Assembly (NCBI RefSeq): GCF_037892195.1
Contig: NZ_JATACI010000004.1
Span: forward strand, 1-37,241
Direction of reading: 5' to 3'
Length of the DNA stretch: 37,241 nucleotides
From: Yoonia sp. GPGPB17
GTDB lineage: Bacteria; Pseudomonadota; Alphaproteobacteria; Rhodobacterales; Rhodobacteraceae
Shown here: positions 23,605 to 33,875 of the stretch, in pieces
Layout: every line of letters starts with the position of its first letter
How positions within the stretch are numbered: position 1 is the stretch's first letter
Notes under the pieces: model-generated
Databases searched by the model: none
Seen by the model: only the letters and a program-made list of their open reading frames with translations
Told to the model about the DNA's origin: nothing
Made by a program: the position numbers and the translations under genes

Positions 23605-25260
23605 ATGAAGTTGAGTATTATCGGTTTTGCCGTCGTCTTTCCGGCTGTGGCCTTTGCGCAAGGGCAAGATGCTGGACAGCGATTGCAGGAGAGTGAGGAG
23701 CAAAGGCGGGCTCTGACTGCCCTGACCCAACCGACAGCATCACAAGAGATTTCAGTTCCGGCGGTAGCGGGACCAGTAGAAGAAACACCCTGCTTCGATA
23801 TCGATGCGATCATCGTTCGCGATGCAACGATATTTGCTGAAGAGGACTTCGCACCGATCTTAACTGAGTTTGCAGGTAGGTGCCTGGGCAAAACAGGTAT
23901 CAACAACCTAATTGGTCGTATCTCCGCCCTCTATGCCGATGCAGGCTATATTACCACGCAGGCTTATGTCCCCGAACAAGATATCAGTCAGAGAAAACTG
24001 GTCGTAACTGTGCTTGAGGGACGGGTCGCATCATTCGTTTATCAGAGAACGAATGCAGCTGGCGAAGTACAAAACGCGCCGCCACGTAAGATCGCATCTG
24101 CAATGCCTCTGGCCCCAAATGATATCTTTCAGCTGCGCGATCTTGAACATGGGCTGGAACAGATGAACAGGCTGCCGTCGGTGCAAGCGGATGCAAACCT
24201 GAGTGCTGCTGACATTCCGGGCGCCAGCGTTATCACTGTAACAGAGCGGACAAACGACTGGCTGCGTGGGGTGTTCGGATACGACAACCGGGGAGCGGAT
24301 GCTTCAGGTAAAGAACAGTTGCGTTTCACACTTGAGGCTGACGACCTACTGAACATTAACGATCTTTGGACCTTCAACTATGCAACATCCGAGGAAACCA
24401 ATGCGGTTTCACTATCCTTGTCCGCGCCTTATCGGAAGTGGCTGTTTTCAAGCGCATTTTCCTATTCCGAAGAGGATAGCCCGCTAAACGCGACATCAGC
24501 ATTGTTCACTCAAACGTTGAACAGCACCCTGACGGCCGAGCGACTTCTGTCACGCAATGCGACTACAAAACACTGGGGTTACCTGTCTCTCGGCACCTAT
24601 CGAAACGAGCGCTTCGTTAACTTGGCACCACTGACACCACAACGTCGATCCGCAGTCCGTTTGGGATGGCGCGCCGAGCATCGCGCCCCGACATATGTTT
24701 TGGCAACAGATACGCGCCTTTCTTTCGGCGCGCGCTTCCTTAATGCAGATTGGGAAGATGAGCCAGCGGACGAAACCGTCCCTACATCAGATTTTCGCGT
24801 TTTGCGTAACCAGCTGACATATTTACGGCCGTTTGAAAGCGGTCGGCAAATGTCACTTTTCCTAACAACGCAAGTGACCGATGAACCGCTCTTTTCAAAC
24901 GAGCAGGTTGGTCTGGGAGGTTGGGATACTATCCGCGGCTATGACAACAACGGCATGAATGGTGATCGCGGTATCACACTGCGCAGCGAGTTTGGCTTCC
25001 CCGCACGGACCGTCAGCTTAAATAGCTTTGGTGGCACAACGGACGCTCAGGTGCGAATGTTCACATTTTTTGATATTGGACGCGTTCAGGACCTAGCAAA
25101 CGAACGGGCTGAGACCTTGTCGAGCCTAGGCGCTGGATGGTCGCTGCAAATTGGAGGTGTCACCCTCGATTCAGCGATCGCTGTGCCGCTTAATGAAGGC
25201 GCGCAAGACAAAAATGACACTTTGCAAGGCTTCGTGAGAATATCCACCAAACTGTTCTAA
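23605..25260 (+). CDS. cdiB: Two-partner secretion transporter TpsB/CdiB
   Basis: Omp85-family outer-membrane transporter of ShlB/FhaC type, 551 residues. After a signal peptide (about 1-19, ending AFAQ) come a POTRA-type periplasmic region (CFDIDAIIV..., then YITTQAYVPEQDI and KLVVTVLEGRV) and a beta-barrel with the lid-loop motif GGWDTIRGYDNNGMNGDRG. It ends in the aromatic ...STKLF. It starts 3 bases after tpsA, so the pair is translationally linked. It should export the short TpsA and probably the CdiA encoded further on. Confidence 0.92.
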   Translation: MKLSIIGFAVVFPAVAFAQGQDAGQRLQESEEQRRALTALTQPTASQEISVPAVAGPVEETPCFDIDAIIVRDATIFAEEDFAPILTEFAGRCLGKTGINNLIGRISALYADAGYITTQAYVPEQDISQRKLVVTVLEGRVASFVYQRTNAAGEVQNAPPRKIASAMPLAPNDIFQLRDLEHGLEQMNRLPSVQADANLSAADIPGASVITVTERTNDWLRGVFGYDNRGADASGKEQLRFTLEADDLLNINDLWTFNYATSEETNAVSLSLSAPYRKWLFSSAFSYSEEDSPLNATSALFTQTLNSTLTAERLLSRNATTKHWGYLSLGTYRNERFVNLAPLTPQRRSAVRLGWRAEHRAPTYVLATDTRLSFGARFLNADWEDEPADETVPTSDFRVLRNQLTYLRPFESGRQMSLFLTTQVTDEPLFSNEQVGLGGWDTIRGYDNNGMNGDRGITLRSEFGFPARTVSLNSFGGTTDAQVRMFTFFDIGRVQDLANERAETLSSLGAGWSLQIGGVTLDSAIAVPLNEGAQDKNDTLQGFVRISTKLF

Positions 25261-25330
25261 CAAAGGTTGCATTATTCGATCTGTCGATCTTAACTGAAGT
25301 AACGTTTTTGAAAGCTGAAGCGTGTTCAGA

Positions 25331-26173
25331 ATGAACTTATTTTTACATCGAAACATAATTCCTGCGATTGCACTTGCTGTTTCCATTCCGTTGACGTCAA
25401 CCGCTCAAACGACCGATGTTGAAGATCCAAGCAGCGTTGCTTCAGGACTACGTGCACTTGAGGTTGCCGATTTTGATCTTGCCGCCCGTTCGTTTCGAAC
25501 GGCATTCGAGGCTGGTGATCCAGAGGGAGCATTCTTGCTTGGCCGTATGCTCGAGCTTGGGCTGGGTAGTCCGCCAAATCTGGATGCTGCGATCGGGCCT
25601 TATGTCGTTGCCAGTGAAAGTGGGTCGGCCGCTGCCAAAAATCGGCTGGGGCTCTTGCATATGCGCGGCGAACGGGTGTTGCAGGACTATGAAGTCGGGG
25701 CTGCCCTAATCTGTGAAGCCGCTGAGCTTGGGGATATCAACGGCGCATTTAACTGCGGTCGCATTCTGCTGGAAGGGCGTGGTCAAGAGCCAGACATGCA
25801 GCGAGCAATCGACCATGTTAAGTTTGCCGCTGATAATGGACACATTGATGCGATGAACACACTGGCCCGGATAAACTTGTCCGATCTCGGGCCTGATCAT
25901 AATGTTGAAGCCGCAAAGCAACTTTTTGCGCAGACTGCCGCACTTGGTCATCCTGACGGATTGCACGGACTTGGTGAATTGCATGCTTCCGGGCTACTGG
26001 GACAACAGGATTTAGTGTCTGCGCATCAATATTTTAACTTGGCCACTGCATTCGGGCATCCAGATGCGGCACAGTTGCGGGCGACGCTTGAAGCTGCGAT
26101 GAGCACGAGCGACATACTGCTGGCGCAACAGCGTGCACGTGAATGGCAGGCGCAACTTTCATTGGAAGACTGA
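25331..26173 (+). CDS. Sel1-like repeat exported protein
   Basis: 280 residues from ATG 25331; GTG 25322 is an equally readable start. A signal peptide (ending about STAQ) is followed by at least five Sel1-like repeats, seen as A...G...A...LG.L...G units (for example DPEGAFLLGRMLELGLGSPP and DINGAFNCGRILLEGRG). Such repeats form alpha-solenoids that bind other proteins. The protein is probably periplasmic. It sits between cdiB and cdiA, where CDI loci usually have no gene. It might act as a chaperone or adaptor for TpsA/CdiA; this is inference from position. Confidence 0.82.
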   Translation: MNLFLHRNIIPAIALAVSIPLTSTAQTTDVEDPSSVASGLRALEVADFDLAARSFRTAFEAGDPEGAFLLGRMLELGLGSPPNLDAAIGPYVVASESGSAAAKNRLGLLHMRGERVLQDYEVGAALICEAAELGDINGAFNCGRILLEGRGQEPDMQRAIDHVKFAADNGHIDAMNTLARINLSDLGPDHNVEAAKQLFAQTAALGHPDGLHGLGELHASGLLGQQDLVSAHQYFNLATAFGHPDAAQLRATLEAAMSTSDILLAQQRAREWQAQLSLED

Positions 26174-26241
26174 TACCAAAAAGCTGGGCCTTGACCCAAG
26201 CTACGTCATAATTGCTACAATTTTAGAAGAAAAGATCGAAC

Positions 26242-29200
26242 ATGATGTATTACAGAACCTCGCAGCGCCAAAAGAACACACCAGTTCGTAATTGTGTCAG
26301 CCTAGTTTCGTCAGCCGCGATCGTGCTGAGTTCTGTTCTGCCATCTTACGCGCAGGATGTGATTGTTGATCCCTCAGCACCGGGAACATCCTTTCTACAG
26401 TCCTCAAACGGAACACCCCAGATCAATATTGCAACCCCGCAAAGCGGCGTTTCAGTTAACAACTTTACGACATTCAGCGTAGGCGAGGACGGGTTAATCC
26501 TGAACAACGCCACATCCGGCGGTGTCAGCGTGATCGGGCAAAACGTGACGGCAAACCCGAACCTTATGGTATCTGGCCCTGCAAATACAATCGTTGCCGA
26601 GGTCACTGGTGCAGCGCCATCTTCACTCAACGGCACGACAGAAGTCTTTGGTCAGAAAGCGGCTGTCATCATTGCCAATCCAAATGGCATTGTCTGCAAT
26701 GGCTGTGCCTTTTTGAACTCGTCACAGACGAGCCTGACAACTGGTCGTGCGACGGTCACAAACGGGACTGTGAACGTCAACGTGACTGAAGGTATCGTGA
26801 CAGTAGGTTCTGACGGGTTCGCGCCAGGCGAAAACGGCAACATTTTTGCACGCGAAGTGATGCTGAACGGCCCGATTGCAACAACTGGCGGTGTGCAAGC
26901 AGGAAACCTGATGGTTTCTGGTGGCGCACAGCAGGTAACCGGGGCGCAAGAAACAGTCATCGGTAGTGATCAGATCGTTGCCGCACCCAGCACGACAGCG
27001 CGCAATACGCCATTTGCCGTTGACGCCAGTGATGCGGCCAATCTGACAGCTGCAAATATCACCATTCTCAACAGAGAGGCCGGGCAGGGCGTCAACCTTT
27101 ATGGCGCATTGGACGCTCAAACAGCGACTGCTGCCTCTGCAGGGGACCTTTTTTACAAAGATATTACGCTCTCAGGCTACGGGATCATCACTGGATCGGA
27201 GGTACGTCAATACGGAAACGTTGATGCAGCAGGGCTAAGTATCAGTGGAGACAAGTTTACGCTCTACGATGGTCGCGTTATCGCAAGTGGCGGTAATATT
27301 GACATCATCGCATCGGACTATGTTGTCATCGCGGGAGAGGTTAGTGGCAGTGATATCGTATTCGACGTTTCAAATGGATCACTGATCAACAACGGCTTCT
27401 TGATCGCTGACCATGATTTGGTGGTTTTTGCAGGTGAACATATCACGCAACAGCGGCAGATCGCGGCAGAGTATGACGTCAATATCGACCCGATCCTGCA
27501 ACAGTATGTAGATGCCTACTATCAGCAATTGGCCAGTGGGGGCGAAATAGGTGCTATTGCCGCCGAGATGATTGCGCGCGCAGGTTTAACCGAAGCAATC
27601 GCTGAATATGTTGAGCAGGGTGCATCTTCGACTGCACAGAATATCTCTCTGATGACCGACACTGGAGATGTCCAAAACATCGGCGGGGCTATGGCCGCGA
27701 CGCGCGACATAGCGATCTTGTCTGGTAATGATGTCATAAACACCGCAATCGGACTGCAAACTAAGCTGGGCCCTGAAGATGGATGTTCAGCCTCTGATTG
27801 TGGCTATCGCACTGATTATAACAGTGCGGAGTTGCTTGCCGGAGGTGAAATATGGGTTTCAGCTGAGCAGGATATCCGGAACGAGGCGAGCACGATCGCA
27901 GCTGCGGGCGATTTAACTCTGAAGGCAGGACGCGATGTCGAGAACACACTCCAGTCCAATAACTTCGTCGCGATCGAGGAAATAACAGAGAGTGACACGC
28001 TCTTTTTTGTAGGTGGCCATACTGAATGGAACAGGACGATATTTGCTCCTGCGTCACTTGCCTCGCTTTATGGGGACGTGTCAATCGAAGCAGGGCGCAA
28101 CTTTGCCTCTATTGGGTCTGATGTATCAGCTGGTGGTGATATCAAGATAGAAGTCGAAGGTGGTGCGGAGTTGTCGTCTGTAGTTGCGGCCAACCATAGA
28201 CTACAACATGTTGCCACAAATGCATGCGCTGGTTGTCACTATCCTGACAATTGGACAGTTACGAAGTCGCTCTCGGTCGACTCAGCACATACACGCCTCA
28301 CCGGAAAAAACATCACCATTCACACAGGTGCCGATGCAACATTGCTAGGTGTTCACATGAATGCGCTTGAAGATCTGATGCTTCTTTCGCGCGAGGGGAA
28401 GGTCGTCATTGACAATGCTCCTATTCCTGATGGTGTCGCGCTTGATTCTGTTATGGAACAACAAATTAACCAGTTGACCGGCTACTTAACAGATGAGCTG
28501 TTTTATGCAGCTAACAGTGATGAAACGCTTGCCGACGGAATTCATGAATATCTGGAGAGCCGTGATGCGCGGTTCGAACAGGCGCTTACGGATCAAACAG
28601 ATAGCTCAGCGGCTAATGAATATTGGAACTTTGTGAAAGGTAACGAAGCCCTGCTGGCCGTAGAAGCGCTTGCCCGTGCCGAAGTCGGTTCTGACATCAG
28701 TGCAGCAGCCCGCTCTGTCGGTTTACACGACGGAGAATTCCTGCCTGGCGGGTTTGTCAATACTGACATAGACCCGAACTCAGTATTGGTTAGCGGGACA
28801 GGTACATTTGGTGAAGAGAGCCTCATGCAGGCACTGGTTTCGGAGTATTTTCCAAATATCACCAATGATTTGGTAGCCTCGCTTGATGTCAATGGAGTGG
28901 CCGTCGATCAAAATGGCAACCCGCTATTTGTTAACCATGATCTCACACTACAGGACGATCAAATCGCGTTCATGCGCGCGACTGAGGCTTCTTTTGCCGG
29001 GTATGACCCCGTCAGGATGGTTAGTGCGCTGAGCCAGGTCTTTGCCGATGGCGATGTTTCCGTCTTTAGCGCACTCGGCACCAATATTAGCGATAGCATC
29101 ATAGATGCATCGGGTGCCCTGAATGTCGCTTCGTCCGGTCATCAAACGGCTTACAGTTCAAGTCTAAGTGGTGGCTCGGTCCAAATTACCAGTATCGGTG

Positions 29201-32200
29201 ATTTCCTCGCAGGCGGTCTGAACATCGACTCAGAAACCGACCTCCGGATCGGTGGTACGGGCGCGGTGGAGATTGGAACGGTTGCTCGGACCTATGACAG
29301 CGATACCGGTTTTGACAATGTTGCCGGATCACTCGCGGATGAAACTTGGACGAACAACCACACTATTATTTCACAAGAGCTGTCAACATTGGTTGCAGGT
29401 GGTGATCTTACGATAAATCCGGACGGTAATATTCTTCTCGCGGGAACGAAGATCGATTCCGGTGAAGACACGCTCCTTGCCACTTCTGGAAAACTGGGGT
29501 TGTTGGCGCCCCGCTCAGTCGTTCAATACCAGTCCGGCGGTTCAAACAATGGAACGGACATCTGGGATGTCCAACCACATGTGACCGAAGTAGCCAGCGG
29601 TGGTGATTTCACAGCGCTTTCTGGTGATACCATCTTGATGGAAGGGGCTCTGATCGAAGCCACTGGTTCCGCCAACATCGCAGCAGCAAACGACATCATG
29701 CTTTCTGCTGCAGTTGAAGAGTATAGATACGAGAGCAGGTCATACAGCCGTAACTGGTTCCGAACCAAAAGATCGCGGCGCACGGTTTCTGAAACCACGC
29801 ATGATGGCACCGACATTATCGCCGGTGGCCTGCTTAACATCGAGTCCCAGACCGGAGATCTGATCCTTGCAGGCACTGCACTCCAAAGCCTTGCGGATGA
29901 CATCAATGTGTCTGCGACGCAGGGCGATATCCTCGCGGGCACCTTTACAGACACACGGGAAGAATATCGCAAGACAAGTCGGTCCTTCCTGTTTGGATTG
30001 ATGTCCTCATCAAGCGCTAGCCACAACCTTTATGAAATGCTGACCGGGACCGATATCCTCGCCGATGTTGATCTCACGCTCGTTTCTGGCGGCAACACAG
30101 AACTCATAGGTGCTCAACTTTCCGCAGGTCGAGACCTGAGCCTCAATGTAGGCGGAGATCTGATTGTTGAAGCAGCGATCAATACAGCAAAAGAGTCCTA
30201 CTACGAACAAAACGTAGGGCTCGTGCTGGCGACAACAGCGACAGAGGAATCTCATCGCGAGACGGCGGTTCTGACCACCTTTAACGCTGGGGGCGACATC
30301 AGTTTCTCGGTTGGAGGGAACACTTACGTTACATTGTACAACGAAGGTGGCGAAGACAGTCTACCGTTGAGCGAACTCTATCCAGAGGAGCTCGAAGCGC
30401 TTGCCGGACTGGTCCTGCTGGATCAAACCCTGCTTGACGAATACTTCTACGACGAGACTAAGCAACTCTCACCTGCCTTCACGGTCGTTCTCACAACCGT
30501 TCTGACTCAAGGGTTCGGGACATACCTGACAGCCGGTGCGCTGCCTGGTCTGAATGTGGGCAATCTGGTCACGCTGGCCGATGGCACAACCAAGACGGTT
30601 TACACTCTGACCCATGCGGGCAAGGCCGTTGCGTCTATGGCGGCTTCAACAACCGTGGGGATCGCAAACGGTACCATCTCCGGCGAATTCGATATGGGCG
30701 AAATCCTCAAAGGAGCCGCCATCTCTGCAGGAACGCAGTTCCTGACCAGCTCAATCAATCTGAAGGCGGTCGACCAACTGGATGATGCGGCATTGGCAGA
30801 AGGCTACAGTAACGCAGCCTTTGGCGCGGTAGACGAGCTTGGGACCCGCACGCTGTTCGGCGGCACGTGGGGTGAAGGTATGCAAGCCTCGCTCTTCGGC
30901 GGGAACAACCTGACCGGTGCTGCGATCATGGAGGGCGCGTTTGACGCGACCCTTGGCGCCGGGATCAATTCCGCAGTCACGGGGGCTGATTTCAACGATG
31001 CGTTCAAGACATCCTTCGTCAGCTCGGTCGTCGCGCTGGGACTGGCCGATACACAAAACGAGATCGGCGATCTGTTTTCTGACGCCAACGGTAACCCCAT
31101 CAACGGCGGCGAGGGGTCCTTGGGCCACGTTCTTCTGCACGGTATGGCAGGTTGCGCTGCGGCCGAGGCACAGGGCGCAGACTGTGCTGCCGGGGCAGCA
31201 GGCGGTATATCATCCGCATTACTATCGGGGTATTTTGAGCGAAACCCATACGAAGTTGATCCGGCACTATCTCCCACAGATCAGGAAGCTGCACGTCGCG
31301 CCTATGAGGCCGACCTTTCGGAACTTGTTGCTACTGCAGCCGGTTTCCTTGCTTCGTCCGGCAAAGCAGAGAATGTAAGCGCTGCCGCAGCGATCGGTTT
31401 GTCGGCAACACAGCATAACCGACAGATGCATCCCGATCTCGCAAAGCTAATTGGGGCCTACGCGGAAGATTTTGCACGCGAACTGGGGCTCTGTGATAGC
31501 AATGGCGTTTGCTCTGCTACCCAAGTTCAAGCTGCTCGCGCGTATTTGGCGACTGCTGCATATCGTCGTGATGATTTCGCAGTCCGATTGGAAGTAGGCT
31601 ATGGTGCCGAGGTTGAAGCTGGTATCGCCTTCCTTGACGGTCTAGCCGCTCAACCCGATGTGCTCGCTCAACTTGGCGTGACCCATGCAAATGTCGTTGC
31701 CGCAAGCGAAGCGGATCTGCATGACGCAAGCGTTAATCTAGAGTTCTCAAACAATGATCTAGTTGCCGCACTTGTTGCTGATATGATTGCTGTTGACGCG
31801 AGTTACGACGACCGCATCCTAACGGCGAACGCATCTCCGACCGCTATACTAACACTGACAACACTAGCGACCAATCCAGCCTTCTTCGACACGCTCGATG
31901 TAGGACAAACAACACATTTGCTGACCGAGCTCGGACAAAATCTAGCGCCTCTTGGCAGCACCGCTATAGGCGGGGGCGCAGGTGGCTACATTGAAATGGT
32001 GGAGCTGATTAAACGAACCAGTGCAGAGAACCCACAACAAGGTCAACTCTACATGCAGGCATTGCTTGGCGATCAGATGCCAGAAGGGACCACACCTGAC
32101 GATCTAAGCTACTTTGGCGCAGCAATGATGGCGCTACAATCAGAGGTCTTTATTGAAGCGTTCATCAATGATTACGTAGGAGGCAGCAGAACTGATTTCG

Positions 32201-32724
32201 AAGCATTCGTCGCTGCTCAAGGGGTTAGCATACAGCGCAGTACCGGCGGGGCTTATATTACAGACACAGCTCCACAAAATGGAGCGTTCAGAACAACAGA
32301 TGCGGTAAGTGTTACTGGTGCTAGGAGCATTGATAAAGCACAGTCATATGAAACTGGTGTGCGTGAAATCTACGGCGGGGCTTCACTATCGGATCGCTCT
32401 TTCACGGTCATTGTCGATGGTCGTCGAGTGAACGGGATTGCAGATGACGTTGCGGTGATTAACGGCAGAACAACGGCGGTTGACGCAAAATTTACCGACG
32501 ATTGGGCTACATCAATCCGTAACCCAAACAGTCCAAACGGAACCCAGCCTTGGGCTGTTGCCGAACAGCAAAAGATGATTAATCAAGCAAGGAACTACTC
32601 TGAAGCGTTCGATGGTGGAGCCATTTACCATACGAACAATCCAGCTTTGGCACAGCACTACACAAGAGTTTTCAACGATGCTGGAATTTCCAACTTTGAA
32701 TTCGTTGTGACGCCAACACGGTAG
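26242..32724 (+). CDS. cdiA: Contact-dependent inhibition toxin CdiA
   Basis: A 2160-residue exoprotein: extended signal region (to about residue 38, ending SYAQ), TPS domain with NPNGIVCNGC (146-155), long haemagglutinin-repeat filament (about 300-1400), a DUF637-like pretoxin region (about 1435-1660) and a variable C-terminus. The last 130 residues carry VDGRRVNGIADDVAVINGRT then VDAKF (D2081, K2083), resembling a PD-(D/E)xK nuclease of the Tox-REase kind, followed by PWAVAEQQKMINQA. It should be displayed by CdiB and deliver a DNase- or RNase-like domain into touching cells. A CxxCH at 662-666 is probably chance. It is shorter than E. coli CdiA (over 3000). Confidence 0.9.
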   Translation: MMYYRTSQRQKNTPVRNCVSLVSSAAIVLSSVLPSYAQDVIVDPSAPGTSFLQSSNGTPQINIATPQSGVSVNNFTTFSVGEDGLILNNATSGGVSVIGQNVTANPNLMVSGPANTIVAEVTGAAPSSLNGTTEVFGQKAAVIIANPNGIVCNGCAFLNSSQTSLTTGRATVTNGTVNVNVTEGIVTVGSDGFAPGENGNIFAREVMLNGPIATTGGVQAGNLMVSGGAQQVTGAQETVIGSDQIVAAPSTTARNTPFAVDASDAANLTAANITILNREAGQGVNLYGALDAQTATAASAGDLFYKDITLSGYGIITGSEVRQYGNVDAAGLSISGDKFTLYDGRVIASGGNIDIIASDYVVIAGEVSGSDIVFDVSNGSLINNGFLIADHDLVVFAGEHITQQRQIAAEYDVNIDPILQQYVDAYYQQLASGGEIGAIAAEMIARAGLTEAIAEYVEQGASSTAQNISLMTDTGDVQNIGGAMAATRDIAILSGNDVINTAIGLQTKLGPEDGCSASDCGYRTDYNSAELLAGGEIWVSAEQDIRNEASTIAAAGDLTLKAGRDVENTLQSNNFVAIEEITESDTLFFVGGHTEWNRTIFAPASLASLYGDVSIEAGRNFASIGSDVSAGGDIKIEVEGGAELSSVVAANHRLQHVATNACAGCHYPDNWTVTKSLSVDSAHTRLTGKNITIHTGADATLLGVHMNALEDLMLLSREGKVVIDNAPIPDGVALDSVMEQQINQLTGYLTDELFYAANSDETLADGIHEYLESRDARFEQALTDQTDSSAANEYWNFVKGNEALLAVEALARAEVGSDISAAARSVGLHDGEFLPGGFVNTDIDPNSVLVSGTGTFGEESLMQALVSEYFPNITNDLVASLDVNGVAVDQNGNPLFVNHDLTLQDDQIAFMRATEASFAGYDPVRMVSALSQVFADGDVSVFSALGTNISDSIIDASGALNVASSGHQTAYSSSLSGGSVQITSIGDFLAGGLNIDSETDLRIGGTGAVEIGTVARTYDSDTGFDNVAGSLADETWTNNHTIISQELSTLVAGGDLTINPDGNILLAGTKIDSGEDTLLATSGKLGLLAPRSVVQYQSGGSNNGTDIWDVQPHVTEVASGGDFTALSGDTILMEGALIEATGSANIAAANDIMLSAAVEEYRYESRSYSRNWFRTKRSRRTVSETTHDGTDIIAGGLLNIESQTGDLILAGTALQSLADDINVSATQGDILAGTFTDTREEYRKTSRSFLFGLMSSSSASHNLYEMLTGTDILADVDLTLVSGGNTELIGAQLSAGRDLSLNVGGDLIVEAAINTAKESYYEQNVGLVLATTATEESHRETAVLTTFNAGGDISFSVGGNTYVTLYNEGGEDSLPLSELYPEELEALAGLVLLDQTLLDEYFYDETKQLSPAFTVVLTTVLTQGFGTYLTAGALPGLNVGNLVTLADGTTKTVYTLTHAGKAVASMAASTTVGIANGTISGEFDMGEILKGAAISAGTQFLTSSINLKAVDQLDDAALAEGYSNAAFGAVDELGTRTLFGGTWGEGMQASLFGGNNLTGAAIMEGAFDATLGAGINSAVTGADFNDAFKTSFVSSVVALGLADTQNEIGDLFSDANGNPINGGEGSLGHVLLHGMAGCAAAEAQGADCAAGAAGGISSALLSGYFERNPYEVDPALSPTDQEAARRAYEADLSELVATAAGFLASSGKAENVSAAAAIGLSATQHNRQMHPDLAKLIGAYAEDFARELGLCDSNGVCSATQVQAARAYLATAAYRRDDFAVRLEVGYGAEVEAGIAFLDGLAAQPDVLAQLGVTHANVVAASEADLHDASVNLEFSNNDLVAALVADMIAVDASYDDRILTANASPTAILTLTTLATNPAFFDTLDVGQTTHLLTELGQNLAPLGSTAIGGGAGGYIEMVELIKRTSAENPQQGQLYMQALLGDQMPEGTTPDDLSYFGAAMMALQSEVFIEAFINDYVGGSRTDFEAFVAAQGVSIQRSTGGAYITDTAPQNGAFRTTDAVSVTGARSIDKAQSYETGVREIYGGASLSDRSFTVIVDGRRVNGIADDVAVINGRTTAVDAKFTDDWATSIRNPNSPNGTQPWAVAEQQKMINQARNYSEAFDGGAIYHTNNPALAQHYTRVFNDAGISNFEFVVTPTR

Positions 32725-32734
32725 GGTAACCTCT

Positions 32735-33142
32735 ATGAAAAGACCAACGACACATATGGAAAATGTGCTCGGGAGTAAGATAGCCCAACCTGATGAACTT
32801 GAAATCCCGGGTTCAGAAGAGTTCGATAGCGACCGTGTGCTATATTTTTCGGTTAAGAAAGGCCAAAGTGCTCGTGCCCTGTTTCAAAGAATACTAAATT
32901 TCTCTGATCCCCCAAACGCACAGTCAGGCGGCGCACACGAGGGTGGCTGCCTCATAGAAACGACGACATCTGAGATATTTTGTGCCGTTCGGTTTAGGGG
33001 TGACCTAGTTGGCTGGAGAAAGGATATTGAACAGGGTGCGGCTGCAGTAGGAAGCGAACTTGCAAGGATCGAAAACGGCAACTTAGTAACCTTTGATGGA
33101 CGGTCATTCAGTCTTACTGAATGCACGATTGAATTTACTTAA
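32735..33142 (+). CDS. cdiI: Candidate CDI immunity protein CdiI
   Basis: The 135-residue protein starts 10 bases after cdiA with an AGGGTAA ribosome site, the canonical place of the immunity gene. It is soluble and acidic with no signal peptide, consistent with a cytoplasmic inhibitor of an incoming nuclease. I recognise no named family, as expected because immunity proteins vary with their toxin. Carried on a plasmid, the pair could also penalise plasmid-free cells that touch carriers. Assignment rests on position. Confidence 0.75.
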   Translation: MKRPTTHMENVLGSKIAQPDELEIPGSEEFDSDRVLYFSVKKGQSARALFQRILNFSDPPNAQSGGAHEGGCLIETTTSEIFCAVRFRGDLVGWRKDIEQGAAAVGSELARIENGNLVTFDGRSFSLTECTIEFT

Positions 33143-33209
33143 TCACTGGACCTGTCGCGCTTTTGTGCCACCGCAAATATGCCCATCAAATAGACAGATA
33201 CGCGCGACC

Positions 33210-33875
33210 TCAGATCGGCCTTACGTTCTGCGTGTTCAACTCCCACACAGCATCTACCCACGCAAGCTCTTGCTCAAGCCGCTGAATGTGCTCGCAGCCG
33301 CAAAAGCTTTCCAGCAGCATACCCAACGCCATAAACTCCAGGCGATAGCCGACGAAGGATCGATTCACGTCAGACAGCCAATCGTCGACCATGGCGGCTC
33401 GTCGAGTGGGGGCAGCCTCTGCAACTTGGATTCGCAACAACCGGCCTTCTTTCTCGATCTCGTACAGGTCATCATCGATATTCGGATGAGCATGCAGGAT
33501 GCTGGGGTCATGGTGTTCCGGCTTTCCTCCGACAGCCAACTGGAAGCCCCATTCCAACATCAGAGCTATCGCCTGCAACCGCATGTAAAGGGCGGATTGA
33601 TCGCCATCATCATAACCATCATCTGGCGGCTGATAGAGCGCGATCCTGTCCGACAATGCACGGGCGGTTGTGGCATTCACCGATGGGGCACCATTTTTCC
33701 AACCGAGGTACACCTCGTCCTGCCGCGAGATCACATCGACACAATAGGCGCACTCCCGATACCTGGCGGCCAGCAGGGCACCTCTTACAACATCATTGAC
33801 GTAGATGCGCGGCGCGGGCGCACCATCTTCCTGGCGGAACACAATCGATCCACTTGTCAGCTTTTCATCAGTCAC
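33210..33875 (-). CDS. Unnamed mobilization-operon protein
   Basis: A 221-residue protein whose GTG start overlaps the relaxase stop (GTGA), so it is translationally coupled to mobA. No family is recognised. It has no signal peptide or membrane helix. A cysteine-containing segment (YRECAYCVDV) near the N-terminus and CGCEHIQRLEQEL near the C-terminus are notable, though a zinc site is not certain. The overlapping plus-strand frame (33093-33902) lacks such coupling and was rejected. It converges with cdiI. Confidence 0.7.
   Translation of the reverse strand: MTDEKLTSGSIVFRQEDGAPAPRIYVNDVVRGALLAARYRECAYCVDVISRQDEVYLGWKNGAPSVNATTARALSDRIALYQPPDDGYDDGDQSALYMRLQAIALMLEWGFQLAVGGKPEHHDPSILHAHPNIDDDLYEIEKEGRLLRIQVAEAAPTRRAAMVDDWLSDVNRSFVGYRLEFMALGMLLESFCGCEHIQRLEQELAWVDAVWELNTQNVRPI

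Noticed and set aside
28225..28239. CxxCH haem-attachment-like motif in CdiA (residues 662-666)
   Set aside because: A single five-residue motif in a 2160-residue filament, with no other cytochrome features; most likely chance or a disulfide pair.
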